Shown piece by piece: positions 19,206 through 27,800 of a stretch of DNA of 64,000 nt (its first letter is position 1; every line of letters begins with the position of its first letter). The stretch comes from Lysobacterales bacterium (GTDB lineage Bacteria; Pseudomonadota; Gammaproteobacteria; Xanthomonadales; Rhodanobacteraceae). The stretch lies in assembly GCA_016721015.1 (NCBI GenBank), contig JADKJL010000001.1, positions 1 to 64,000 on the forward strand. Direction: 5' to 3'. Position numbers and translations under genes: made by a program. The notes under the pieces are model-generated. The model was not told the DNA's origin, did no database searches, and was given only the letters and a program-made list of their open reading frames with translations.

Positions 19206-19253
19206 CAGCACTCCATCCGGGGACTTGGCAACCTGAGAGGGCGCCATAGGGTA

Positions 19254-19298
19254 ATTCTAATTAAGATGCTTGTATATTAGCAAGTACTTAATTAGAAT
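19254..19298. promoter_or_regulatory. Perfect inverted repeat, likely repressor operator
   Basis: Arms ATTCTAATTAAG (19254-19265) and CTTAATTAGAAT (19287-19298) are perfectly complementary over 12 bp with a 21-nt AT-rich spacer that holds CTTG/CAAG. The element lies in the only AT-rich patch of the divergent promoter between the ArsR-family repressor and sulfide:quinone oxidoreductase. BigR-type repressors bind AT-rich palindromes, so this is the expected operator; each arm may hold one site. Confidence 0.75.
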
Positions 19299-19372
19299 CG
19301 ACTTGATTCAAGTCACTGCGCCGATGTCGACCCCGGCGCAGCCTCGATCCAAACAACGGCGGAGTAGCGATC

Positions 19373-20662
19373 ATGGCGAAGATTCTTGTTCTGGGTGCAG
19401 GCCTCGGTGGCATGGCAGCGGCCTACGAGATTCGCGCGGCAGTGGGCAAGGATCATGCGATTACGGTCGTCGGTGACAGCCCACAGTTCAATTTCACGCC
19501 ATCCAATCCCTGGGTCGCGGTGGGTTGGCGCAAGCCGGCCGATATTCGCATCGATGCCGCGCCAGCCTTGGCGAAGCATGCGATCGAGTTCATCCATTGC
19601 ACGGCGGAAAAGGTTCTGCCCAAGGAAAACCAGGTGCGCCTGGCCGACGGCCGCGTCCTTGATTACGACTATCTCGTCATCACCACCGGGCCGCGCCTGG
19701 CCTTCGACGAAGTCCCCGGCCTCGGCCCGGAAAACGGCTACACCCAATCGGTCTGCACTGGCGGACATTCGGAAAAAGCCTGGCACGCCTATGAGGAATT
19801 CCTCAAGAATCCCGGCCCGATCGTGGTGGGTGCGGTGCAGGGCGCGAGCTGTTATGGCCCGGCCTACGAGTTCGCCATGATCGTCGATGCCGACCTGCGC
19901 AAGCGCAAGCTGCGTGATCGCGTGCCGATGACCTATGTGACGGCGGAACCCTACATCGGACACATGGGTCTCGGCGGTGTCGGCGATTCCAAGACCCTGC
20001 TCGAATCCGAATTGCGCCAGCGCCATATCAAATGGATCACAAACGCCCGCGTCACCAGCGTCGAGGGCGGCAAGGTCAAGGTCGACGAAGTCGATGGCAA
20101 GGGTGTGGTCATCCAGTCGCACGAGTTGCCGTTCGCCTATTCGATGCTGCTGCCGGCCTTCACAGGGGTCGATGCCGTGCGCGGCATCGAGGGCCTGACC
20201 AATCCGCGCGGCTTCATCATCATTGATGATCACCAGCGCAATCCGACCTTCCGCAACGTCTTTTCCGCCGGCGTCTGCGTGGCCATCCCGCCGGTCGAGG
20301 TGACCCCGGTACCGACCGGCGCACCGAAGACCGGCTTCATGATCGAATCCATGGTCACCGCCATCGCCCACAATCTGCGCGATGAGCTGGCCGGGCGTGA
20401 AGGCAAGGCACGCGCAACCTGGAACGCGGTCTGCCTGGCCGACATGGGCGATACCGGCGCGGCCTTTGTCGCCCTGCCGCAGATTCCACCGCGCAACGTC
20501 ACTTGGGCCAAGGTCGGCAAGTGGGTGCATCTGGCAAAAGTCGCTTTCGAGAAGTATTACCTGCGCAAGATGCGCACCGGCAACACTGATCCGGTCTACG
20601 AGAAGTATGTGATGAAGGCACTCGGCATCGCGCGGCTGAAATCCGATCCGAAAAACCCCTGA
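19373..20662 (+). CDS. sqr: Sulfide:quinone oxidoreductase
   Basis: A 429-residue FAD enzyme. The N-terminal dinucleotide fold is ILVLGAGLGGMAAAYEIR. Cys128 (SVCTGG) and Cys160 (GASCYGPAYE) fall at the positions of the catalytic cysteines of Acidithiobacillus SQR, and Cys354 (NAVCLADMGD) corresponds to the third. FIIIDDHQRN and PTGAPKTGFMIE are further family motifs. It oxidises sulfide to sulfane sulfur at the membrane and reduces quinone. It heads a plus-strand operon with cytochrome b561, DUF2892, DUF302 and an RND pump, under the likely operator at 19254-19298. Confidence 0.9.
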   Translation: MAKILVLGAGLGGMAAAYEIRAAVGKDHAITVVGDSPQFNFTPSNPWVAVGWRKPADIRIDAAPALAKHAIEFIHCTAEKVLPKENQVRLADGRVLDYDYLVITTGPRLAFDEVPGLGPENGYTQSVCTGGHSEKAWHAYEEFLKNPGPIVVGAVQGASCYGPAYEFAMIVDADLRKRKLRDRVPMTYVTAEPYIGHMGLGGVGDSKTLLESELRQRHIKWITNARVTSVEGGKVKVDEVDGKGVVIQSHELPFAYSMLLPAFTGVDAVRGIEGLTNPRGFIIIDDHQRNPTFRNVFSAGVCVAIPPVEVTPVPTGAPKTGFMIESMVTAIAHNLRDELAGREGKARATWNAVCLADMGDTGAAFVALPQIPPRNVTWAKVGKWVHLAKVAFEKYYLRKMRTGNTDPVYEKYVMKALGIARLKSDPKNP

Positions 20663-20705
20663 TCGCGCAATCTGCAAAGCAATTTCACTCCGGAGTAAAC
20701 GCTCG

Positions 20706-21257
20706 ATGCCCATGAAAAACACCCTGGATCGCTATGGCAGCCTTTCGATCGCCATGCATTGGCTGATGCTGGCCCTGCTGGTGGCGGTCTATTCGACCAT
20801 CCTGCTGCGTGAGGTCTACCCGAAAGGCAGTGATCCGCGCGACGCGCTGAAGATGTGGCATTTCATGCTCGGTTTGAGCGTGTTTGCCCTGGTCTTCGTG
20901 CGCATTGGCTTGCGTTTCTTCGGCACCACGCCGCGCATCGTGCCGCCGCCACCGAAGTGGCAACACCTGCTCAGCATCGGCATGAACCTGGCTCTGTACG
21001 TGTTCCTGATCGCCATGCCCCTGCTCGGCTGGCTGACCCTGAGTGCGGCCGGCAAGCCGATCCCCTTCTTCGGACTCGAGCTGCCGGCACTGTTGCCGCA
21101 AGACAAGGAGTTTTCGCACACGCTTGAGGATGTGCACACGACCATTGGCGAAATCGGCTACTACCTGATCGGCGCGCATGCGCTGGCCGGGCTTTTCCAC
21201 CACTACATCGTTCACGACAATGCCCTGCTGCGCATGTTGCCGGATCGATCTGTCTGA
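20706..21257 (+). CDS. Cytochrome b561-family membrane protein
   Basis: A 183-residue four-helix protein with histidines placed as haem ligands: SIAMHWLMLALLVAVYSTIL, MWHFMLGLSVFALVFVRIGL, LEDVHTTIGEIGYYL and LIGAHALAGLFHHYIVHD. This matches bacterial cytochrome b561 (Ni_hydr_CYTB superfamily). It lies 43 nt after sulfide:quinone oxidoreductase and probably exchanges electrons with the quinone pool. The Met codon three residues downstream (20712) is an alternative start. Confidence 0.88.
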   Translation: MPMKNTLDRYGSLSIAMHWLMLALLVAVYSTILLREVYPKGSDPRDALKMWHFMLGLSVFALVFVRIGLRFFGTTPRIVPPPPKWQHLLSIGMNLALYVFLIAMPLLGWLTLSAAGKPIPFFGLELPALLPQDKEFSHTLEDVHTTIGEIGYYLIGAHALAGLFHHYIVHDNALLRMLPDRSV

Positions 21258-21333
21258 GTTCGATCGCTGCCGCCCGGTCGACCAGCGGCAGCGACTGATT
21301 CCCCGGTCGACACATCTTCTGATGAGGTGCCCC

Positions 21334-21540
21334 ATGAATATCGATCGCCTGGTTCTTGCATTCGCCGGCAGCGTCATCCTGCTCAGCGTGGCCCTGGCCC
21401 ATTTCGTGTCTCCGTACTGGTTGTTGGTTACCCTCTTCGTCGGCGCCAACCTGCTGCAGTCCGCGTTCACCGGCTTCTGCCCGTTGGCAAAGATCCTGCG
21501 CGCGTTCGGCGTCAAGCCGGGCCACGCGTTTCCCAACTGA
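21334..21540 (+). CDS. DUF2892-family small membrane protein
   Basis: A 68-residue protein with two hydrophobic helices, starting MNIDRLVLAFAGSVILLS. It carries the family signature TGFCPLAKILRAFGVKPG near the C-terminus (conserved Cys in FCPL). This domain is often encoded beside or fused to rhodanese and sulfide genes (YgaP-type). GATGAGGTG precedes the ATG. It is part of the sulfide operon. Confidence 0.88.
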   Translation: MNIDRLVLAFAGSVILLSVALAHFVSPYWLLVTLFVGANLLQSAFTGFCPLAKILRAFGVKPGHAFPN

Positions 21541-21590
21541 AACCGATCCAGGCGCGCATAGCGCCTGCGGAAAATGACTGGAGGTCATCC

Positions 21591-21974
21591 ATGTACTACA
21601 TCGTCAAATCCAGCAAATCTTTCGACAAGGCAGTCGAGGATCTTGATGCCGCGGTCAAGGCGCATCAGTTCGGCGTCATGCATGTGCATGACATCGGCAA
21701 TACCCTGCGCAGCAAGGGTGTCGAGTTCGCCGAGCAATGCAAGGTGTTCGAGGTCTGCAATCCGCACCAGGCAGCCAAGGTAATGGCGACCGACATGAGC
21801 ATGAACATGGCCCTGCCGTGCCGGATTTCGGTCTACACCGAAAAAGGCAAAACCCTGATCGGCATGATCCGTCCGCAAGCGATGCTCGGCATGCTGTCGA
21901 AGGATCCCACGCTCGGCGCGATCGCGACCGAAGTCGAGTCGGCCACCATCCAGATGATCGACGAGGCGGCCTGA
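21591..21974 (+). CDS. DUF302 domain protein
   Basis: A 127-residue cytoplasmic protein matching DUF302: YYIVKSSKSFDKAVEDLDAA, GVMHVHDIGNTLRSKG, EVCNPHQAAKVM and MALPCRISVYTEKGKT. The conserved cysteines in VCNP and LPCRI are notable in a sulfide operon. A strong GGAGGTC lies just before the start. The stop overlaps the start of the next gene (TGATG), so the two are translationally coupled. Confidence 0.9.
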   Translation: MYYIVKSSKSFDKAVEDLDAAVKAHQFGVMHVHDIGNTLRSKGVEFAEQCKVFEVCNPHQAAKVMATDMSMNMALPCRISVYTEKGKTLIGMIRPQAMLGMLSKDPTLGAIATEVESATIQMIDEAA

Positions 21975-23050
21975 TGAACTTCACGCGCTCGCTGCTGTTG
22001 GTTGTCGGCAGCATCGGCCTGCTCGCGGGCTGTGGCCACTCCGCTCCTGAAGGCAAGGTGTCCTCTGCGGCGCCCACCTTCGCAACCGTCATCGCCACCA
22101 CCGAAGACGGGCACAGCGAGCAGGTCTGGGATGGCGTGGTCGAGGCGGTCAACCAGGCGACGATTTCGGCGCAGACCAGCGGCCGCGTGATCGAACTGCC
22201 GTATGACGTCAACGACACCGTGGCCGAGGGCGCCGTGATCGTGCGCTTCACCGATGTCGAACAGAAATCGGCGAAGAGTCGCGCGCAATCCCAGATCGCT
22301 TCCGCACAGGCCGCCTATGACGAGGCGCAGGCCTCTTTCCAGCGCATTTCCGAAGTGTATGCACGCAAACTTGTGGCCAAGGCACAACTCGATCAGGAGC
22401 GTGCGCGTCGCGATGCGGCGAAGGCCGCGCTCAACGCCGCACGCGCCCAACTCAGCGAAGTTGGCCAGCAGATGGATTACACCGTCGTGCGAGCGCCGTA
22501 TTCGGGCATCGTCACCGAGCGCTTCGTGCAGATCGGCGAATCGGTGCAACCAGGTCAGCCGCTGATCGCCGGCGTATCGCTGAAGGATCTGCGCGTTTCG
22601 GTGCAGGTGCCGCAGAGCGCGATCGCGTCAATCCGCAACATGCAGGCCGCCGACGTGTTGCTCACGGGCAATGGCGGTCAGCGTGTCGCCGCGAGCAAGG
22701 TCACCGTATTTCCCTACGCCGATCCGGCCACGCATACCTTTACCGTGCGCCTCGAACTTCCGGGCGACGATACCGCGTTGTTTCCAGGCATGACGGTCAA
22801 GGCCGCATTCGCCACTGGCGAGACCAAGCGCTTGCTCGTTCCGTTGACCGCGCTGGTCGAGCGCGGCGAGCTGCAGGGCATCTACGTGGTCGATGGATCA
22901 AACGTGCGCCTGCGCCAGATCCGCAGCGGGCATCGTTTCGGAGAATCGGTCGAAATACTCGCCGGGCTTGTGGCCGGCGAACGCTACGCCACCGAACCGG
23001 CTGCGGCTGCGCAATGGCTTGCTCGCCGCAATGAGGGAGGCTCGCAGTGA
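21974..23050 (+). CDS. RND efflux periplasmic adaptor (membrane fusion lipoprotein)
   Basis: A 358-residue adaptor with a lipoprotein signal (LLAGC, lipidated Cys at about residue 17). A biotinyl-lipoyl-like half (ATISAQTSGRVIELPYDVND), a coiled hairpin (residues about 90-150) and the second lipoyl half (YTVVRAPYSGIVTERFVQIG) follow, then the beta-barrel. It overlaps the RND permease start by four bases. Sharing an operon with sulfide:quinone oxidoreductase suggests the pump exports a sulfur compound or a toxic product of sulfide stress; the substrate cannot be read from sequence. Confidence 0.9.
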   Translation: MNFTRSLLLVVGSIGLLAGCGHSAPEGKVSSAAPTFATVIATTEDGHSEQVWDGVVEAVNQATISAQTSGRVIELPYDVNDTVAEGAVIVRFTDVEQKSAKSRAQSQIASAQAAYDEAQASFQRISEVYARKLVAKAQLDQERARRDAAKAALNAARAQLSEVGQQMDYTVVRAPYSGIVTERFVQIGESVQPGQPLIAGVSLKDLRVSVQVPQSAIASIRNMQAADVLLTGNGGQRVAASKVTVFPYADPATHTFTVRLELPGDDTALFPGMTVKAAFATGETKRLLVPLTALVERGELQGIYVVDGSNVRLRQIRSGHRFGESVEILAGLVAGERYATEPAAAAQWLARRNEGGSQ

Positions 23051-24618
23051 GTCAGGCGCTGGGGTTTTCCGGACGCATTGCGCGCGCGTTCCAGGCCTCG
23101 CCACTGACCCCGGTGCTGGCGATCGCGGCGATCCTGCTTGGTATCGCCGCAACCGTGATCACGCCGCGCGAGGAAGAACCGCAGATCGACGTGACCATGG
23201 CCAACGTGATCGTGCCGTTCGCCGGTGCCGATGTGCACGACGTCGAAAACCTGGTCGCCTATCCGCTTGAGCAGAAACTGTCCGAGATCGATGGCGTCAA
23301 GCATGTTTACTCGATCAGTCGGCCCGGTGTGGCCATCCTCACCGTCGAGTACCAGGTCGGCGTGCCGCGGCAGACCGCGATTGTCCGCCTGTACAACCAG
23401 GTCTTCCAGAATCAGGATTTCGTGCCGCCCGGACTCGGTGTTGGCCAGCCTCTGATCCGGCCGATGGGTATCGATGATGTGCCGGTCATGGCGGTGACCT
23501 TGTGGAGCGACGCGCCGGAGCAGAATCCCACCGCGCTGGCCGAAGTCGCCCACACCCTGGAAACCGAACTCAAGCACATTCCGGGCACGCGTGATGTCTA
23601 CACGATCGGCGCGCCCGAGCGTGCCGTGATCGTCGAACTTGATGCGCCCAAACTTGCGGCCTACGGCCTCTCGATCCAGGAGCTGTCCGGCGCACTGCGC
23701 GCAGCCAATACGGTCAGCCAGGCCGGCGATCGCATTGTCGACAACACCACGTTACCGGTAACCGCCGGCAGCTTTCTTGCCAGTGCAGCCGATGTTGCCG
23801 CACTCGTCATCGGCCTCAACAAGGGCCAGCCGGTGTTTCTCTCCGATGTCGCGCAGATTCGTCCCGGCGCCGACCTGCCCTCCAGCTACGTCTGGTTTGG
23901 CGCACCTGCCGGCAAGGCCGGACCGGTCAGTGGCAACGCACCGGCGGTGACCCTGGCCATTGCCAAGAAGCCCGGCAGCAATGCCGCCGACATCACCGCA
24001 GCCGTCGCCTCGCGCCTGCAGGCACTGGCCGGAATAGTAATTCCGTCCAATGTACATTTTGTGGTTACACGGGACTATGGCCGAACCGCCAGCGACAAGG
24101 CCAACAAGCTGATCCAGAAGCTCGTGTTCGCGACGCTTTCAGTGATCCTGCTGGTGCTGTTCACGCTGGGCTGGCGCGAAGCGATCGTGGTCGGCACCGC
24201 CGTCATCATCACCCTGATGCTGACCCTGTTCGCCTCGTGGGCGATGGGCTTCACGATCAACCGCGTTTCGCTGTTCGCGCTGATCTTCTCGATCGGCATC
24301 CTCGTCGACGATGCCATCGTCGTCGTCGAGAACATCCACCGCCACCAGCGCCTGGGTGGCCCGACTGCGCGAGATCATCCCGGCGGCGGTCAGCGAAGTC
24401 GGCGGCCCGACCATCCTTGCCACCTTCACGGTGATCGCCGCACTGCTGCCGATGGCCTTCGTTTCCGGCCTGATGGGGCCGTACATGCGACCGATCCCGA
24501 TCAATGCCTCGGTTGGCATGCTGCTGTCGCTGGCGGTGGCGCTGGTGGTGACGCCGTGGCTGGCGCTGCGTCTGTTCTCCCATCACGAGCCGGCAACCGG
24601 GCATGCAGAGTCGGATGA
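23047..24618 (+). CDS. RND transporter permease, N-terminal part (frameshifted)
   Basis: This part starts at GTG 23047, overlapping the adaptor stop. It contains TM1 and the first porter domain of an HME/AcrB-type RND protein: ITPREEEPQIDVTMANVIVP, VENLVAYPLEQKLSEIDGVK, then TM2-TM4 with FALIFSIGILVDDAIVVVEN, where the DD pair is the proton-relay signature of TM4. After ENIHRHQR, near 24350, the frame is lost and the last 80 residues are nonsense. Removing one base near 24372 joins it to the next frame (LGGPLREIIPAAV). The full protein would be about 1076 residues. Confidence 0.88.
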   Translation: MSQALGFSGRIARAFQASPLTPVLAIAAILLGIAATVITPREEEPQIDVTMANVIVPFAGADVHDVENLVAYPLEQKLSEIDGVKHVYSISRPGVAILTVEYQVGVPRQTAIVRLYNQVFQNQDFVPPGLGVGQPLIRPMGIDDVPVMAVTLWSDAPEQNPTALAEVAHTLETELKHIPGTRDVYTIGAPERAVIVELDAPKLAAYGLSIQELSGALRAANTVSQAGDRIVDNTTLPVTAGSFLASAADVAALVIGLNKGQPVFLSDVAQIRPGADLPSSYVWFGAPAGKAGPVSGNAPAVTLAIAKKPGSNAADITAAVASRLQALAGIVIPSNVHFVVTRDYGRTASDKANKLIQKLVFATLSVILLVLFTLGWREAIVVGTAVIITLMLTLFASWAMGFTINRVSLFALIFSIGILVDDAIVVVENIHRHQRLGGPTARDHPGGGQRSRRPDHPCHLHGDRRTAADGLRFRPDGAVHATDPDQCLGWHAAVAGGGAGGDAVAGAASVLPSRAGNRACRVG

Positions 24619-26278
24619 CGAGAGTCGTGGCGGTTGGCTCAACCGTACCTCGCACAAGCTGATGTCGCCCTTCCTCGAATCGGATCGCGCGCCGCGCCGA
24701 CGCCGCCTGCTGTTCGCCGCGATGGGCGTGCTGGTGATGGCCGCGGTCGGTCTGGTCGTGATCCAGGCGGTCATCCTCAAGATGCTGCCGTTCGACAACA
24801 AGTCCGAATTCCAGATCGTGGTCGACATGCCGGAAGGCAGCACGCTCGAACGCACCAACGCGTTGCTCGGCAAGCTTGCCGACAGTCTGGCCGGTGTGGC
24901 TGAAGTCAGGGACTGGCAAGGCTATGCCGGCACCGCCGCGCCAATCACCTTCAACGGACTCGTGCGCCAGTACTACCTGCGCGGCGGCCCACTGGTCGGC
25001 GACCTGCAGGTCAACCTGGTCGACAAGCACGAGCGCAGCCGCCAGAGTCATGCGATCGCGCAGGGAGTGCGTGCGCAACTGAGTGCGATCGGCAAGGAGT
25101 TCGGGGCGTCGGTCAAGCTGGTCGAAGTGCCGCCCGGCCCGCCGGTTCTCGCGCCGATCGTGGCCGAAGTCTACGGCCCGGATTACGCCACCGTGCGCAA
25201 GACCGCGCTGGCGATGGAGAAGAAGTTTCGCGCTGATTCCGACATCGTCGACATCGATACCAGCGTCGAGGCCGATGCGCCGCGCGAGATCATCGTTGTC
25301 GATCGCGTGCGTGCCGCGCGCCTCGGCCTCGATCAGGCCAGCATCGCGCAGGTGTTGCACACAGCGCTGTCCGGCGACGATGCGACCTGGCTGATGGATG
25401 GCCACGCGCGCTATGCGGTACCGGTGCGCCTGCGCTTGCCGGCCGGCGACCAGGCCGCGATCGACCAGCTGCTGGCGGTGCGCGTGCGCGCATCGAACGG
25501 TTCCCTGGTGCCACTCTCGGAAGTTGTCGAGGTGCGCCAGGCGAACTGGGAAAAGGCGGTCTACCACAAGGATCTGCTGCCCTATGCGACAGTCACCGGT
25601 GATGATGCCGGACATACCGACAGCCCGTTGTACGGCATGTTTTCGCTGGTTGGCGAGCTCAACCGCGCCGAGGGAACCGACTCCGCCATCAACCAGACCT
25701 TCATCGACCAGCCCACCAACATCAACGCGCCGGCGGTGAAATGGGATGGCGAATGGCAAATCACCTACGAGACGTTCCGCGACATGGGCCTGGCCTATTC
25801 GGTTGGCCTGGTGCTGATCTACCTGCTCGTCGTCGGCCAGTTCAAGAGCTATGTCGTCCCGCTGATCATCATGGCGCCGATTCCGCTGACCGTGATCGGC
25901 GTGATGCCCGGCCACGCCCTGGTCGGCGCGCAATACACGGCCACCTCGATGATCGGCATGATCGCGCTGGCCGGCATCATCGTGCGCAATTCGATATTGC
26001 TGATCGATTTCATCAACCATGAAATCGCCCGCGGCCAGCCGCTGCGCAACGCCGTGATCGATGCCGCCGCGGTGCGCGCCAAGCCGATCGTGCTGACCGG
26101 TGTCGCGGCCATGGTCGGCGGCTTCTTCATCATCGACGACCCGATCTTCCAGGGCCTCGCCGTGTCGCTCATCTTCGGCATCCTCGTTTCGACCGCGCTG
26201 ACCCTGCTGGTCATTCCGTTGCTCTACTACGGCTGGCTGGCACGCAAGCGCGGGCATGTTCCAGAAGGTAGCCCGTGA
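24311..26278 (+). CDS. RND transporter permease, C-terminal part (frameshifted)
   Basis: The true coding begins near 24370, not at the ATG at 24311. It resumes with LREIIPAAVSEVGGPTILAT and LPMAFVSGLMGPYMRPIPIN. The second porter/docking domain follows (VVDMPEGSTLERTNALLGKL, LVEVPPGPPVLAPIVAEVYG), then TM8-TM12 including SMIGMIALAGIIVRNSILLI and VLTGVAAMVGGFFIIDDPIF. It is the second half of the pump begun at 23047. It ends 3 bases into GTGAGTGACA with no gene closely following. Confidence 0.88.
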   Translation: MPSSSSRTSTATSAWVARLREIIPAAVSEVGGPTILATFTVIAALLPMAFVSGLMGPYMRPIPINASVGMLLSLAVALVVTPWLALRLFSHHEPATGHAESDDESRGGWLNRTSHKLMSPFLESDRAPRRRRLLFAAMGVLVMAAVGLVVIQAVILKMLPFDNKSEFQIVVDMPEGSTLERTNALLGKLADSLAGVAEVRDWQGYAGTAAPITFNGLVRQYYLRGGPLVGDLQVNLVDKHERSRQSHAIAQGVRAQLSAIGKEFGASVKLVEVPPGPPVLAPIVAEVYGPDYATVRKTALAMEKKFRADSDIVDIDTSVEADAPREIIVVDRVRAARLGLDQASIAQVLHTALSGDDATWLMDGHARYAVPVRLRLPAGDQAAIDQLLAVRVRASNGSLVPLSEVVEVRQANWEKAVYHKDLLPYATVTGDDAGHTDSPLYGMFSLVGELNRAEGTDSAINQTFIDQPTNINAPAVKWDGEWQITYETFRDMGLAYSVGLVLIYLLVVGQFKSYVVPLIIMAPIPLTVIGVMPGHALVGAQYTATSMIGMIALAGIIVRNSILLIDFINHEIARGQPLRNAVIDAAAVRAKPIVLTGVAAMVGGFFIIDDPIFQGLAVSLIFGILVSTALTLLVIPLLYYGWLARKRGHVPEGSP

Positions 26279-26945
26279 GTGACACCCAGGAAATCCGACT
26301 GACTCCTGACCCAGGAGTAGGACTATGCGTTTCGCATCGCCTTCGATGAAACCTCACTCGAAGATCTGCACTCCGACGCGCCATCTCCGCTCGGCGGCGA
26401 CAGCGCGGGCCAGACGCTCAGGGTTGCCGAGCAGGATTGAACCAGGCGCGGCCGCCCGAACCCCGCGACAACCAGGCAACCGGAGCGACTTCAGCCACGA
26501 GCGCGACCATGGCGACCCGGTGGACGGGCCAGAGGCGTGCAGGCGACATCATGCGCCTACGTGCCAAGGGGGATGTTCCCGTGCTGCTCGCGCAAGCCCT
26601 GGTTCGGCTCAAGGGTTTTGGGTAGATATCGGCGAACCGCCCAGCGGACTTTTCCGGTTGAGCGCGCGCACCGGCGCATCATGATCAGCGAACCGACACG
26701 ACCTGATCGATTCGTCGGCTGAAGCAATCACGCGGCTGCCCAGAGCGGCCTCCGGCCCATAGCGAACGGTTCCGCCTGAACTGTCGGCACATGCGAAGCG
26801 AGGTTCGGCCCGATCGGCCTGCTTCCATTTCGGCTCAGGAAACATTCAACCCGGCCCCGCCACTGCAACGGCCAGGTCAGTCCAACAGGCTATAGTGCAG
26901 GAAAGCTTGCGTTGCGCGGCTCGTTGCCGGGCGTGCTCCGTCCCA
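26279..26945. other. Intergenic region at the edge of the defence island
   Basis: About 670 nt without a supported gene. The frame 26325-26684 has Arg/Ala/Pro-rich composition and no recognisable domain. A GGAGCGACTTCAGCC segment near 26480 is a single degenerate copy of the unit arrayed at 53851-54206. This stretch marks the switch from the sulfide operon to lower-GC accessory genes. Confidence 0.4.
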
Positions 26946-26971
26946 AGGAATTGATTCGGGAGAATTCCTCT

Positions 26972-27646
26972 GTGTTGACCTACCTGATCTTGCTGCTCCT
27001 GGCTGTAATAGCGGTTGCAGTCGTCGTCCTTCTTAATCGGCGTGCACGTCTGCGGAATTTTGACGTGTTCGCAGCGACGGCAGGCCGCACTCTGCAGCTT
27101 GAAACGTGTGCCGGTATCAAGGCTACCAACCTGTATGAGTATCTGTGTGCGCTTGCATCGACGCTGCGCACGCAGGCGATGCTTCGAGGTCTCGAGCTGC
27201 GTCCCGGCGAGTTCAAACAGGTGGTGACCGACGCGATCGAGTCGGCCTACTTGCTCAAGAGAGATGAATCGAACAAGGAAGTTGCAAGAGGAGCGCTTCT
27301 GCTTTTTGCATTCTGCCTGGATCCCATCATGAGCAAGATGCTGTCGGGCGACGCCACCCAGGGAGACGAGGGGAACTTTGCTGGCACCGCAGCTGCAGTG
27401 ACCTTGCTCGCAAGCGTTGGCTGGCATCCCGAATCGAACGCGGATCTTGTTACGTGCGCTCTGTCGGAAATCTCTCTGACTGACGACATGGCTGAATACT
27501 GGCGCACGGAAACTCCAGTCCATCGCGACCAGGCAGAGTCTGCGTTCGAACGCGTTGTCCGTACGGCATTGGATCCAGCGACAGCTGCATACGTCAGACA
27601 CAAGGTGTTCTCTGACTTGCAAGAAAAGGCTCGAACGGGAGTTTGA
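26972..27646 (+). CDS. Hypothetical membrane-anchored protein
   Basis: I do not recognise a family. GTG 26972 is chosen because GGGAG precedes it and translation opens with one strong membrane helix (LTYLILLLLAVIAVAVVVLL) followed by basic residues; the frame is open from 26912. The remaining 190 residues are predicted helical and cytosolic, with no catalytic motif I can name. GC is lower than in the flanking core genes, and it lies convergent to an AAA ATPase, so it belongs to the accessory island. Confidence 0.55.
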   Translation: MLTYLILLLLAVIAVAVVVLLNRRARLRNFDVFAATAGRTLQLETCAGIKATNLYEYLCALASTLRTQAMLRGLELRPGEFKQVVTDAIESAYLLKRDESNKEVARGALLLFAFCLDPIMSKMLSGDATQGDEGNFAGTAAAVTLLASVGWHPESNADLVTCALSEISLTDDMAEYWRTETPVHRDQAESAFERVVRTALDPATAAYVRHKVFSDLQEKARTGV

Positions 27647-27800
27647 CAGCGAGCACCGATTGGATCGGCAGCCACTGTTCTCCCGCGTCGACGGCTTCAC
27701 GTGCGCGAGCCAGCGGGTTCAATCAGCGCGGCCGGGTGGCGTCGCTCAATCGACGGATATCGCCTGCCGGCCCGAAGGCAAAGTCGGGCCGCAATTTGAG

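Noticed and set aside
19313..20722. Minus-strand frame of 469 residues
   Set aside because: It lies opposite the clear sulfide:quinone oxidoreductase gene and is a shadow.
24257..26257. Minus-strand frame of 666 residues
   Set aside because: It is antisense to the RND permease, with His/Asp/Arg-rich shadow composition and no domain.
26325..26684. Plus-strand frame of 119 residues after the RND gene
   Set aside because: Arg/Pro/Ala-rich composition, no start signal, no family; treated as intergenic.
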